This document shows, piece after piece, positions 33,751 through 41,246 of a DNA stretch of 64,000 nucleotides. The notes beneath the pieces are model-generated. The model ran no database searches. It saw nothing but the letters and a program-made list of their open reading frames with translations, and was not told where the DNA came from. The DNA is from Halarchaeum acidiphilum MH1-52-1 (lineage in GTDB: Archaea; Halobacteriota; Halobacteria; Halobacteriales; Halobacteriaceae), in assembly GCF_000474235.1 (NCBI RefSeq), contig NZ_BATA01000002.1, positions 26,275 to 90,274 of the forward strand, given 5' to 3'. Both the position numbers and the translations under genes were made by a program. Position 1 is the first letter of the stretch, and every line of letters starts with the position of its first letter.

Positions 33751-33807
33751 TGATACACGGCCACATTGCATACACCCCGGTTAATGATCATCGATGTGGG
33801 ACGGCGC

Positions 33808-34044
33808 TCAGAAGTGCTCGACGAGCGCGGCGAGCTGTCCCGAATCGAGTTCCGCCGCGTAGAGGTCGAGGAGCGCGCGGCGGCGCTCGCGACTGAGCGA
33901 GCGCGACCCCGACTCCAGCATGGAGACGTGGGCCTGTCGCACCGCGTCGAGTTCCCGCTCGACCGCCCGCTGGTCGTATCCGGCCGCGACCCGGAGGAGC
34001 CGCCACGCCCTCGGGGTGATCGCCGCGGCGTCGACGTCGCTCAT
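33808..34044 (-). CDS. Small HTH (Xre/Cro-type) DNA-binding protein
   Basis: A 78-residue protein that is almost entirely one helix-turn-helix domain: ITPRAWRLLRVAAGYDQRAV, then AVRQAHVSMLESGSRSLSRE matching the recognition helix and following turn of Cro/CI proteins, ending in RALLDLYAAEL. It lies between the DASS gene (58 bp upstream of that gene's start, same strand) and a TnpB element. It may regulate the transporter, but no operator is evident. Confidence 0.7.
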   Translation of the reverse strand: MSDVDAAAITPRAWRLLRVAAGYDQRAVERELDAVRQAHVSMLESGSRSLSRERRRALLDLYAAELDSGQLAALVEHF

Positions 34045-34070
34045 ACAGAGAGGGACCGATAGATCACTGT

Positions 34071-35412
34071 GAATCGCCTCGGGGTCAAGCTCCGAGGCTT
34101 CCCGTTTCGATGACGTGACTTGCAGACACTCGCTGAAAGTCAGCGGTGTCCGTAGCGGTCACGGTCTCCACGGGCGTGTCTTCGGGCCATCCCAGCCCTA
34201 GTTCAGAAAAGCCACTCTTGAGGACGTTCATCGCCGCATTCGCATCCCGATCTGTCTCGAACCCACAGCTCGGGCAGGAGTGTTCTCTGACCCAGATGGG
34301 TTTCGCCGTCTCCACACCACACGACGCGCACTCCTTCGTCGTGCCTCGTGCTTCGACCTGCTTGACGTGACAACCGTACAGGTCGGCCTTGTAGTCGAGG
34401 AGAGTGATGAATTGTCGCCACGCAACATCCTGTTTGTTGCGAGCGGTCTCATCTCCCTGAAGCATACTCTGGACGTTCAGGTCTTCAACGAACACGGCGT
34501 CGTATTCCTTGACGAGCCACGTCGTGAGTTTGTGCTGGTAGTCCAGCACCTTCCGCCGAATGTGACGCTTCACCGTAGCGACCTTCTGGCGTTGTCTCCC
34601 GTAGTTGTTCGACCCCTTCTCCTTCCGCGACAACTTGCGTTGTTCGCGGCGCAGACGCTCGTATTCATCCTCAAGGTCGAGCCAATCCACGGTCTTACCG
34701 TCACTGGTGTGGCTGTAGGTGAGGATTCCGAGGTCTATTCCCACGCTGTTGCTCGCGTTAAGCGATTCCAGTGCGGGTTTCTCAGGCAAGTCGGCATCCT
34801 CGGTGTCTAATCCGAAGGAGACGAACCACTCGCCGGTCGTCTCCTTCTTGAACGTGACTTCTTTGATAGTGGCGTGGTCGGGAATCGGGCGGTGGTAGCG
34901 GATTTTCACCCAGCCGATTTTGCTGAAGCGGACGTAAGCGACCCTGTCGCGGCCCCTCTTTTCATCGAGGTCGAAACCGGACTGGTTGTACGTCACACTC
35001 CGATAGTCAGTGGGTACTTGCCGCTTGAGCCGACCAACGTTGTACCCTTTCTCTGTCTTCTTGTGAAGGTTCGAGAGGTTACGGTGGAAGCGAGCGACAG
35101 TGGCTTGGGCGGCTTTCGAGTGCAGTTCGCTGAACACCGGCCACTTTCGCTTCCACTCGGGGAGTTTGTTGTTCTGGTCGTACTCACTCGGGTTGTCGTC
35201 CGCTGGGCTGTTCTCGTAGTCCCATCGGACGTGGTTGTAGAGTTGGCGATGAACGTCGAGATGGTGTTCCAGTCGCTCCGCTACCTCTTGTGTCGGGTAG
35301 GCGCGGTAGCGGTGACTGTGTTCCATCGCTGTCTCTTGATTAGCGATGTGTTCACTTGATAGTTTGTATCACGGGTTGTCGGCTTCATCCCCGGGGTCAA
35401 GCCCCGGGGTAT
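34071..35412 (-). mobile_element. Second IS1341-type tnpB-only element
   Basis: The ends are inferred from hairpins: GCCTCGG/CCGAGGC with loop GTCAAGCT near 34076-34099 (right end, downstream of tnpB) and CCCCGGGG/CCCCGGGG around TCAAG near 35389-35408 (left end). The two hairpin loops share TCAAGC, as expected for the subterminal structures of one element. There is no tnpA. The element is visibly lower in G+C than its surroundings, consistent with recent arrival from elsewhere. It is unlike the element at 24866 in both ends and TnpB lineage. Confidence 0.75.
34085..35326 (-). CDS. tnpB: RNA-guided endonuclease TnpB (OrfB_IS605 type)
   Basis: A 413-residue TnpB from a different lineage from the one at 25126. 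It has the N-terminal region HSHRYRAYPTQEVAERLEHH, RuvC Asp in SVGIDLGILTYS, Glu in DAVFVEDLNVQSML, zinc ribbon ECASCG...HSCPSCG and the final Asp in TDRDANAAMNVLKSG. All catalytic residues are present. Codon use is distinctly AT-richer than its neighbours, a sign of transfer. The N-terminus begins MEHSHRYRAYP, the usual start for this lineage. The right-end hairpin directly follows the stop and would supply its guide RNA. Confidence 0.9.
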   Translation of the reverse strand: MEHSHRYRAYPTQEVAERLEHHLDVHRQLYNHVRWDYENSPADDNPSEYDQNNKLPEWKRKWPVFSELHSKAAQATVARFHRNLSNLHKKTEKGYNVGRLKRQVPTDYRSVTYNQSGFDLDEKRGRDRVAYVRFSKIGWVKIRYHRPIPDHATIKEVTFKKETTGEWFVSFGLDTEDADLPEKPALESLNASNSVGIDLGILTYSHTSDGKTVDWLDLEDEYERLRREQRKLSRKEKGSNNYGRQRQKVATVKRHIRRKVLDYQHKLTTWLVKEYDAVFVEDLNVQSMLQGDETARNKQDVAWRQFITLLDYKADLYGCHVKQVEARGTTKECASCGVETAKPIWVREHSCPSCGFETDRDANAAMNVLKSGFSELGLGWPEDTPVETVTATDTADFQRVSASHVIETGSLGA

Positions 35413-35464
35413 TCGCCTCGACCGCCGATAAATCGCCCGCCATCGACAAGCGTCGCCCGCACGT

Positions 35465-35749
35465 ATGCGCGCTCGTATCCCCGTGAACTCCCGTCTCGCC
35501 ACCGCGGTCGTCGGTCTCGTCGCCTCGCTCGCGATCAGCGCCGCCGTTCACTACGTCACCGGCTGGTTCGTCTTCTTCCTCGCCGTCCCCTTCGTCCCGC
35601 TGCTCTTTCGCGGCCTCCGCGGTGCGGGTTCGGATGAGAGTGAGGGACCGGGGACGCCGCCGACGCCGCGGACCTGCCCGGAGTGCGGATTCGCGACGAC
35701 CGATTCCGAGGTGCGCTACTGCCCGCGCGACGGGACGGAACTGCGCTAG
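35465..35749 (+). CDS. Small membrane protein with C-terminal zinc ribbon
   Basis: A 94-residue protein with two hydrophobic helices (about residues 12-31 and 34-50) followed by a short linker and a double-CxxC ribbon, CPECGFATTDSEVRYCPRDG (the second half has C-P-R-D instead of C-x-x-C, so only three Cys are present). The topology suggests a membrane-anchored cytoplasmic zinc finger. I recognise no named family. It ends 4 bp into the convergent AI-2E transporter gene, sharing a CTAG. Confidence 0.65.
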   Translation: MRARIPVNSRLATAVVGLVASLAISAAVHYVTGWFVFFLAVPFVPLLFRGLRGAGSDESEGPGTPPTPRTCPECGFATTDSEVRYCPRDGTELR

Positions 35750-36948
35750 GCGTCCTCGGTGTCGCCCGCATCGCCCGCCCCACTCACGTCGTCCGCACCG
35801 TCGTCGATCCCGCGGACGTCGTCGAGGGAGGCCTGTACCGTTCTCGCCGTGGGCGTCGACGGGCCGATCGCCTTCGGTTCGATGGGCGCGCCCGCGAGGA
35901 GTTCGGGGAGGACGAGGCGGACGAAGTGGACGATCAGGACGAGGAGCATCGGCCCGAGGAAGATGCCGTACCACCCGAAGAGGAGCGGCCCGAAGATGTA
36001 CGCGAGCATCACCATCCCGAGGTGGAGGTTGCGCCCGGAGACGTACGGTCGCAACACGAGGTCGGGCACGACGTCCACGACGACGAACGAGACGGCGACG
36101 TACAGCACGGGGAACCAGAACGCGTCGGGATCGGTCGTCGCCGCGCGGACGACGAGGAGCGCGGTGACGGGGACGTAGACGAGCTTGATGCCGACGACGG
36201 GGATGAGGCTCGCGATCCCCGTGAGGACGCCGAGGAGGGCGGGATAGGGGACGCCGACCCCTGCCGGCGCGACGTAGTCGAGCAGGCTGTACGAGATGGC
36301 CCCGATGATCGCCGTGATGACCGCGTTGAGGATGTTGCCGAAGAAGATGTTCGAGAAGTCCGAATCGACGCGCTTGGCGTACGCGTAGACGACGCCCTCC
36401 GCGTCGTCGAAGCGCCGGTGGAACCACGCGGCGAGGCGCGCGTCGTCGCGCAACAGGTAGAAGGCGATGGTGAGCATGACGAACGCGTGGAGCGCGACGG
36501 TCCCGAAGAACCCGAGGTAGCCCTGCGCGGCCGAGATCACGCCCCGGAGCGTCGCGAGCGCGTCCTCGGAGGCGAGGAGCGACTGCGGATCGCGGACGAT
36601 GCTCGCGACGTCGACGTACGGCGTCAGCACGGACTCCAACTGCTGGAAGCTCGTCGGATGCGCGCTCAGGTAGGCGTTGAGTTCTTGGAGACCGATAGCG
36701 AACGCGTACGCCAGCAGGAGCAGCGCCGGGAGGGCGAAGACGAGCAGGCTCACGATCGCGGCGAGCGTCGGCGGCCGGATCCGGTCCCGGAGGCGCCGAT
36801 ACACCGGGCGCACCGCGTAGTAGATGAAGACGCCGAAGACGAACGTCCCGATGAACGAGTAGACGACGAACGCGAGCACGCCCGCGCAGACGGCGGCCAT
36901 CACCCACCACCCGAGCCGCGCGCGATCGACGTCCCACGTCGAACTCAT
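35746..36948 (-). CDS. AI-2E (PerM-like) family membrane transporter
   Basis: A 400-residue polytopic protein with about 8 hydrophobic helices. The family features are IYYAVRPVYRRLRDR after helices 1-2, a long soluble stretch (residues 85-150) and the C-terminal helices with SLIPVVGIKLVYVPVTAL, DVVPDLVLRPYVSGRNLHLG and FGPLLFGWYGIFLGPMLL, strongly typical of AI-2E/PerM proteins. The C-terminal 55 residues are acidic and low-complexity. Members export autoinducer-2 or act as Na+/H+ antiporters, so the cargo is open. Start at 36948 (MSSTWDVDRARLGWW). Confidence 0.88.
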   Translation of the reverse strand: MSSTWDVDRARLGWWVMAAVCAGVLAFVVYSFIGTFVFGVFIYYAVRPVYRRLRDRIRPPTLAAIVSLLVFALPALLLLAYAFAIGLQELNAYLSAHPTSFQQLESVLTPYVDVASIVRDPQSLLASEDALATLRGVISAAQGYLGFFGTVALHAFVMLTIAFYLLRDDARLAAWFHRRFDDAEGVVYAYAKRVDSDFSNIFFGNILNAVITAIIGAISYSLLDYVAPAGVGVPYPALLGVLTGIASLIPVVGIKLVYVPVTALLVVRAATTDPDAFWFPVLYVAVSFVVVDVVPDLVLRPYVSGRNLHLGMVMLAYIFGPLLFGWYGIFLGPMLLVLIVHFVRLVLPELLAGAPIEPKAIGPSTPTARTVQASLDDVRGIDDGADDVSGAGDAGDTEDA

Positions 36949-37044
36949 GGCGCCGACTCGGCGTGCCGTCCGCAAAAACCCCGTGGTCGGGCGGTCGCGC
37001 CCGGCGACGCGAGCTTTTTGTCCCCGGCCCGCGCTACTGGAGTC

Positions 37045-38367
37045 GTGGTCGATATCGCGAGCGTCGTCGCCGGCGCCCCCATCGACAGCCGGATCGTCAG
37101 GCTCGCCGTCGCGGTCGGATTGGGTCTCTTCCTCGGTCTCGAACGCGAGTGGTCGCAGAAGGCCGCGGGCATCCGGACGTTCGCGCTCATCAGCGTCCTC
37201 GGCACCGTCTTCACGACGTACGATCGGGCGATGTGCGGCGCCGACGGCGCCTGTCTCCCCCTCCTCTCGCTCGCCGGCGCGGGCTTCGTCGCCGTCCTCG
37301 CCACCGTCCTGATGCTGAACGGCCTGCGCGGACGGAGCGCCGGCGAGGACGCGAGCCTCCACCTCACGACCGCGGTGAGCCTGCTCGTCGCCTACGGCGT
37401 CGGCCTGCTCGTCGGTCTCGGCGACCTCCTCCCCGCCACCGTCGTCGCCGTCACCTCCTCGCTCCTCCTCGTCTTCAAGCGCGAACTCCACGAACTCGCG
37501 TGGGGGCTTTCCGCGGCGGAGTTGCGCTCCACGGCGGAGTTCGCCATCCTCGCCTTCGTCGTCTACCCGCTCCTCCCGCCGGGCACGTACACTCTCGGGA
37601 GCGGAACGTACAGCGTCGCCATCGAACCCCGCGTCGTCTGGCTGATGGTCGTCTTCGTCGCCGGCATCGGCATCGCGAACTACGCCGTCGTGAAGACCTA
37701 CGGCGGCCGCGGCATCGCCGTCACCGGATTCTTCGGGGGGCTCGCCTCCTCCACGGCGGTCGTCGGGACGATGCTCGATCACGTCGCCGAGCGCCGCGAG
37801 GCCGTCGACTACGCCGTCGCCGGCATCCTCCTCGCGAACGCCGCGATGGCGCTTCGCAACCTCGTTATCGTCGCCGCGTTCACCCTCGGCTACCCGCGGG
37901 GGGCGCCGCTCGCCGTCGGCGTCCCGCTCGGCGTCGTCGCTCTCGGGAGTATCGCGCTCGCGTGGCGGGTCGCGGACTGGCGGACGAGCGTCGACATCGA
38001 TCTGTCGAGTCCGTTCTCGATGCGCAACGCGCTCGGCTTCGGGCTGATCTTCCTCCTCATCGTCGCCGGGAGCGCGCTCACTCGCGCCTCCCTCGGCACC
38101 CTCGGCTTCTACGCGACGGCCGCCGTCTCCGGACTCGTTTCCTCCGCGGGCGCGACCACCTCCGCGGTCGTCCTCTACCGCACGGGCGAACTCAGCGCGC
38201 ACGAGACGAGCGTCGCCGTCACGCTCGCCACCGCGGCGAGCATCGTCGTGAAAGTCGGTCTCGCCGCGACGAGCACGGATCGCGCGTTCGGCCGGCGCGT
38301 CGCGCTCGCCAGCCTCGGCCTGCTCGTCGTCGCGGGACTCGCCGACGCCACCGTCGCTCTCCTCTGA
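37045..38367 (+). CDS. MgtC/SapB and DUF4010 membrane protein
   Basis: A 440-residue membrane protein. The N-terminal quarter is MgtC/SapB-like (RLAVAVGLGLFLGLEREWSQ, KAAGIRTFALISVLGT, including the GLEREW and RTF motifs). The C-terminal part matches DUF4010 (GFFGGLASSTAVVGTMLDHV, NAAMALRNLVIVAA, SSAGATTSAVVLYRTGELSA). This fusion is common in archaea and bacteria; function is unknown, although MgtC domains relate to low-Mg survival. The start is GTG 37045 (VVDIASVVAGAPID), the first start in frame before helix 1; no ATG is available. Confidence 0.87.
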   Translation: MVDIASVVAGAPIDSRIVRLAVAVGLGLFLGLEREWSQKAAGIRTFALISVLGTVFTTYDRAMCGADGACLPLLSLAGAGFVAVLATVLMLNGLRGRSAGEDASLHLTTAVSLLVAYGVGLLVGLGDLLPATVVAVTSSLLLVFKRELHELAWGLSAAELRSTAEFAILAFVVYPLLPPGTYTLGSGTYSVAIEPRVVWLMVVFVAGIGIANYAVVKTYGGRGIAVTGFFGGLASSTAVVGTMLDHVAERREAVDYAVAGILLANAAMALRNLVIVAAFTLGYPRGAPLAVGVPLGVVALGSIALAWRVADWRTSVDIDLSSPFSMRNALGFGLIFLLIVAGSALTRASLGTLGFYATAAVSGLVSSAGATTSAVVLYRTGELSAHETSVAVTLATAASIVVKVGLAATSTDRAFGRRVALASLGLLVVAGLADATVALL

Positions 38368-38405
38368 GCACTACTGTTCTCCCCCGCTCGGCTCCCCGAC
38401 CCGGC

Positions 38406-38531
38406 ATGGATCGGGACACCGTCGAACCCCGCATCGACTCGTTCCCCGGCGACGCCACCGACCGCGAGATCGAACTCGCGGTCTCGTTCCTCGAAGACGC
38501 GCTCGCCGATCCGCGGGTCGCGCGGGCCTGA
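38406..38531 (+). CDS. Small conserved-looking acidic protein (41 aa)
   Basis: Starts MDRDTVEPRIDSFPGDATDR and continues EIELAVSFLEDALADPRVAR. It is acidic with one clear amphipathic helix and codon usage like the neighbours. It follows the MgtC/DUF4010 gene by 38 bp on the same strand. No family is recognised. Two copies of an 18-bp G+C-rich repeat (containing GTGACGGTGGCGCGGAG) lie just after its stop. Confidence 0.5.
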   Translation: MDRDTVEPRIDSFPGDATDREIELAVSFLEDALADPRVARA

Positions 38532-38576
38532 GAGGGTGACGGTGGCGCGGAGAGTGACGGTGGCGCGGAGAGGGGG

Positions 38577-39395
38577 CTATCGGACGCGCGCGAAGTCGAC
38601 GTTCCCGAACTGATCCGGGGCCAGTCCCTCCGTGGCGTAGACGTAGAGGGCGGTGCGGGCGATCGCGCCGAGGGTGACGCTCGCGAGGTACGCGAGGACG
38701 ACGAGGACGACGCCGACGACGAGGGCGCCCTCGGTGCCGATCGCGGAGCCGACGCTCGACGCGCCGTAGAAGAGCGCGGCGCTGACGACGATCGCGGCAC
38801 CGACGAATACCACGGTGATGAGACCGACGCCGAACCCGGCGCCAGCCGTCTCTCCCCACGTGTCCTTGAACGTCTCGCCGGAGCGCGAGATGGCGTCCGT
38901 GATACCGACGTCCTCGAAGACGATGACGGGGACGACGAAGTAGGTCAGGATCGACCACGCGACGCTGAACAGCCCCGCGAGGAGGTCGCCGACGACGCCG
39001 CTCTGGTTCTCGATCGCGCGGATCACGACGCCGACGGTCGCGGAGACGAGCGCCCACACGAGGATGGTGCCGACGTTCGCCCACGCGGCCGCGATCCCGC
39101 CGCGGAAGGTGGGCTCGCGGCCCTCGAAGGCTTCGCGGGTCTCGTGGACGAGACCGGCGGTGAAGAACGACGCGACGAACGTCGTCCCGACGTAGAGCGC
39201 GAAGAGGACGGCGTACAGTTCGAGACCGTCGCTCGTCCCGACGACGGAGACGACGCCGAAGAGGAGGGCGAGGTAGGCGAGACCGGCGACGCCCGCGACG
39301 AGCGGGAAGACGGCCAACTCGGGGTCGTCCCGGAGGACGCCGAGACCGTCCATCGCCAAGCCCCAGCCGGTCTTGAGGCGAGAGAGGAATCCCAT
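38577..39395 (-). CDS. DUF6159-like integral membrane protein
   Basis: A 272-residue membrane protein with about six hydrophobic helices. The N-terminus MGFLSRLKTGWGLAMDGLGV followed by LRDDPELAVFPLVAG is the conserved opening I associate with the DUF6159 family; later VFEDVGITDAISRSGETFK and RTALYVYATEG are conserved too. The Ser/Arg-rich amphipathic element between helices (AISRSGETFKDTWG) occurs also in related eukaryotic-like membrane shaping proteins, but role is unknown. TTTATA lies about 28 bp upstream of the start (39420-39425), consistent with a leaderless promoter. Confidence 0.78.
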   Translation of the reverse strand: MGFLSRLKTGWGLAMDGLGVLRDDPELAVFPLVAGVAGLAYLALLFGVVSVVGTSDGLELYAVLFALYVGTTFVASFFTAGLVHETREAFEGREPTFRGGIAAAWANVGTILVWALVSATVGVVIRAIENQSGVVGDLLAGLFSVAWSILTYFVVPVIVFEDVGITDAISRSGETFKDTWGETAGAGFGVGLITVVFVGAAIVVSAALFYGASSVGSAIGTEGALVVGVVLVVLAYLASVTLGAIARTALYVYATEGLAPDQFGNVDFARVR

Positions 39396-39568
39396 GGACG
39401 TCCCTGACGGCGTCATCGCGTATAAAGGCCGCCGTGAGTGACCGAGCGGGAGAGCGACGGGGCAGGTGATACGAACCGCACGGGCCACGCGGGCAGCGTT
39501 CGCGCGAACGAAGTGAGGGAGGCGTGCTTTCGCCAGCGCGGCCTTCGGCCGCGCCAGCAAACGGTCCG

Positions 39569-39907
39569 TTAGTACTGGTAGCGCCGCCCTTCCTCCTCGT
39601 CCTGCGGGAGCCCCTGTCCGCCGGCGCCTCCCGCGCCCGCCATCTCGTCGTAGCTCATCCCCGCGAGATACTCGTCGTACGTCGCGTCGTACTCGCTGCG
39701 GAGGTTGAAGTCGAGTTTGCCGCTCTGCACGTAGGAGTCGAAGAGCGCGTGGATCGCGCGGCGGACGAGTTCGTCGGAGTCCTCGGGGTCGAGGGCGGCG
39801 ACGAGCATCGCGAGTTCGGTGCGCGACTCGCGGTCGAGGGCGAAGCCGGCGTCCTTCAGGTCGCGGTTGGCGTCCTGCACGTCGTCGACGAGGTCGTCGA
39901 GGGTCAT
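39569..39907 (-). CDS. Conserved haloarchaeal protein of unknown function
   Basis: A 112-residue soluble acidic protein starting MTLDDLVDDVQDANRDLKDA. It is mostly helical, with conserved-looking ELAMLVAALDPEDSDELVRR and DFNLRSEYDATYDEYLAGMS, then a Gly/Gln-rich tail ending RRYQY. The D-x-T-Y-D-E-Y-L-x-G-M motif reads like a conserved family signature, but I cannot name the family. It is divergent from mutY (125-bp gap). The 173 bp after its stop hold only a GGCGCGGCC-type hairpin that could terminate it. Confidence 0.68.
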   Translation of the reverse strand: MTLDDLVDDVQDANRDLKDAGFALDRESRTELAMLVAALDPEDSDELVRRAIHALFDSYVQSGKLDFNLRSEYDATYDEYLAGMSYDEMAGAGGAGGQGLPQDEEEGRRYQY

Positions 39908-40032
39908 AGCGGGCGTTCGAGCGCCCGCGGCAAGGCGATTGGGGTTCGGTGCCGTCAGTGTCCGCCGTCGCTCCGGCGTCTCCGCGTCGGCCGTGTCGTC
40001 AGCCTGAAGCGCGCGCCGTCCGACGGGCACGT

Positions 40033-41031
40033 ATGAGCGACGCCGACGCGACGGCCGACGAGGGCGGTGGCGACGGCCCGCGGGACTGTCTCCCCGCGGA
40101 CGTCGACGCCGTGCGCGACGCGCTCGTCTCGTGGTACGAGGACGATCATCGCTCGTTCCCGTGGCGCGAGACGACCGACGCCTACGAGATTCTCGTCTCC
40201 GAGGTGATGAGCCAGCAGACGCAGCTCGAACGCGTCGAGACGGCGTGGCGCGAATTTCTGGATCGGTGGCCGACCGTCCACGACCTCGCGGCGGCCGAAC
40301 GGGGCGACGTCGTCGGGTTCTGGACCGGCCACTCGCTCGGCTACAACAACCGCGCGCGCTACCTCCACGAGGCCGCCCGGCAGGTCGTCGAGGGAGCGGT
40401 CGGTCCGTCGGACCGACCGCACGGAGCCGGTGAAACCGGCGGAGGCGACGGCGAGTTCCCCGAGGAACCCGCTGAGCTGGCGGAACTGATGGGCGTCGGA
40501 CCCTACACGGCGAACGCGGTCGCGTCCTTCGCGTTCAACAACGGGAACGCGGTGGTGGACACGAACGTGAAACGGGTACTGTACCGCGCGTTCGACGTCC
40601 CGGACGACGACGAGGCGTTCGCGGTCGTCGCGGGCGCGCTGATGCCGGATGGCGAGTCGCGCGTGTGGAACAACGCGATGATGGAACTCGGCGGCGTCGC
40701 GTGCGAGAAGGTCCCGTCGTGCGACGAGGCGGGCTGTCCGTGGCGCCGGTGGTGCCACGCCTACGAGACGGGGGACTTCACCGCGCCGGACGTCCCCACG
40801 CAGCCCGAGTTCGAGGGGTCGCGCCGGCAGATGCGTGGACGGGTCGTGAAGGCGCTCTCGAATCACGACGAACTGCCGCTGGACACGCTCGGGCCGAAGG
40901 TGCGTGTGGACTACACGCCGGACGGCGAGCACGGACGCGAGTGGCTTCGCGCGCTGGTGGCGGATCTCGCGGGGGACGGTCTCGCTGAACTCGAAGAACG
41001 CGACGGCGAGACGGTCGCGCGGCTGCGCTGA
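40033..41031 (+). CDS. mutY: A/G-specific adenine glycosylase
   Basis: DNA glycosylase that removes adenine mispaired with 8-oxoG. The 332-residue protein has LVSEVMSQQTQLERV with the catalytic Glu, the hairpin LMGVGPYTANAVASFAFN, VDTNVKRVLYR with the catalytic Asp, and four Cys for the [4Fe-4S] cluster (CEKVPSCDEAGCPWRRWC; C-x5-C-x4-C-x5-C, slightly different from the bacterial spacing but seen in haloarchaea as far as I recall). Residues about 119-140 carry an extra Gly-rich loop encoded by a perfect inverted repeat (GCGGTCGGTCCG around one T). No MutT-like C-terminal domain. Confidence 0.9.
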   Translation: MSDADATADEGGGDGPRDCLPADVDAVRDALVSWYEDDHRSFPWRETTDAYEILVSEVMSQQTQLERVETAWREFLDRWPTVHDLAAAERGDVVGFWTGHSLGYNNRARYLHEAARQVVEGAVGPSDRPHGAGETGGGDGEFPEEPAELAELMGVGPYTANAVASFAFNNGNAVVDTNVKRVLYRAFDVPDDDEAFAVVAGALMPDGESRVWNNAMMELGGVACEKVPSCDEAGCPWRRWCHAYETGDFTAPDVPTQPEFEGSRRQMRGRVVKALSNHDELPLDTLGPKVRVDYTPDGEHGREWLRALVADLAGDGLAELEERDGETVARLR

Positions 41032-41246
41032 ACGCGGCGCGCGAGCGGGACGGGGGACGTGACGTCTCCTCGCGGCGCGCGAACCCCCGGGCATGGTCGT
41101 CGCAGCGAACTGGTTCGCGATCGGAACGCCCGGATTCGAGCGCGTGGCGTGCGACCGCTCGCGTCACCCGCTCCCGCGGTCGGAGAGCGGTCCCCGCGAC
41201 CGCGGTTTCGACAGTCGTTTAGGGGCGGGGACCTTCTCACCGCTAA

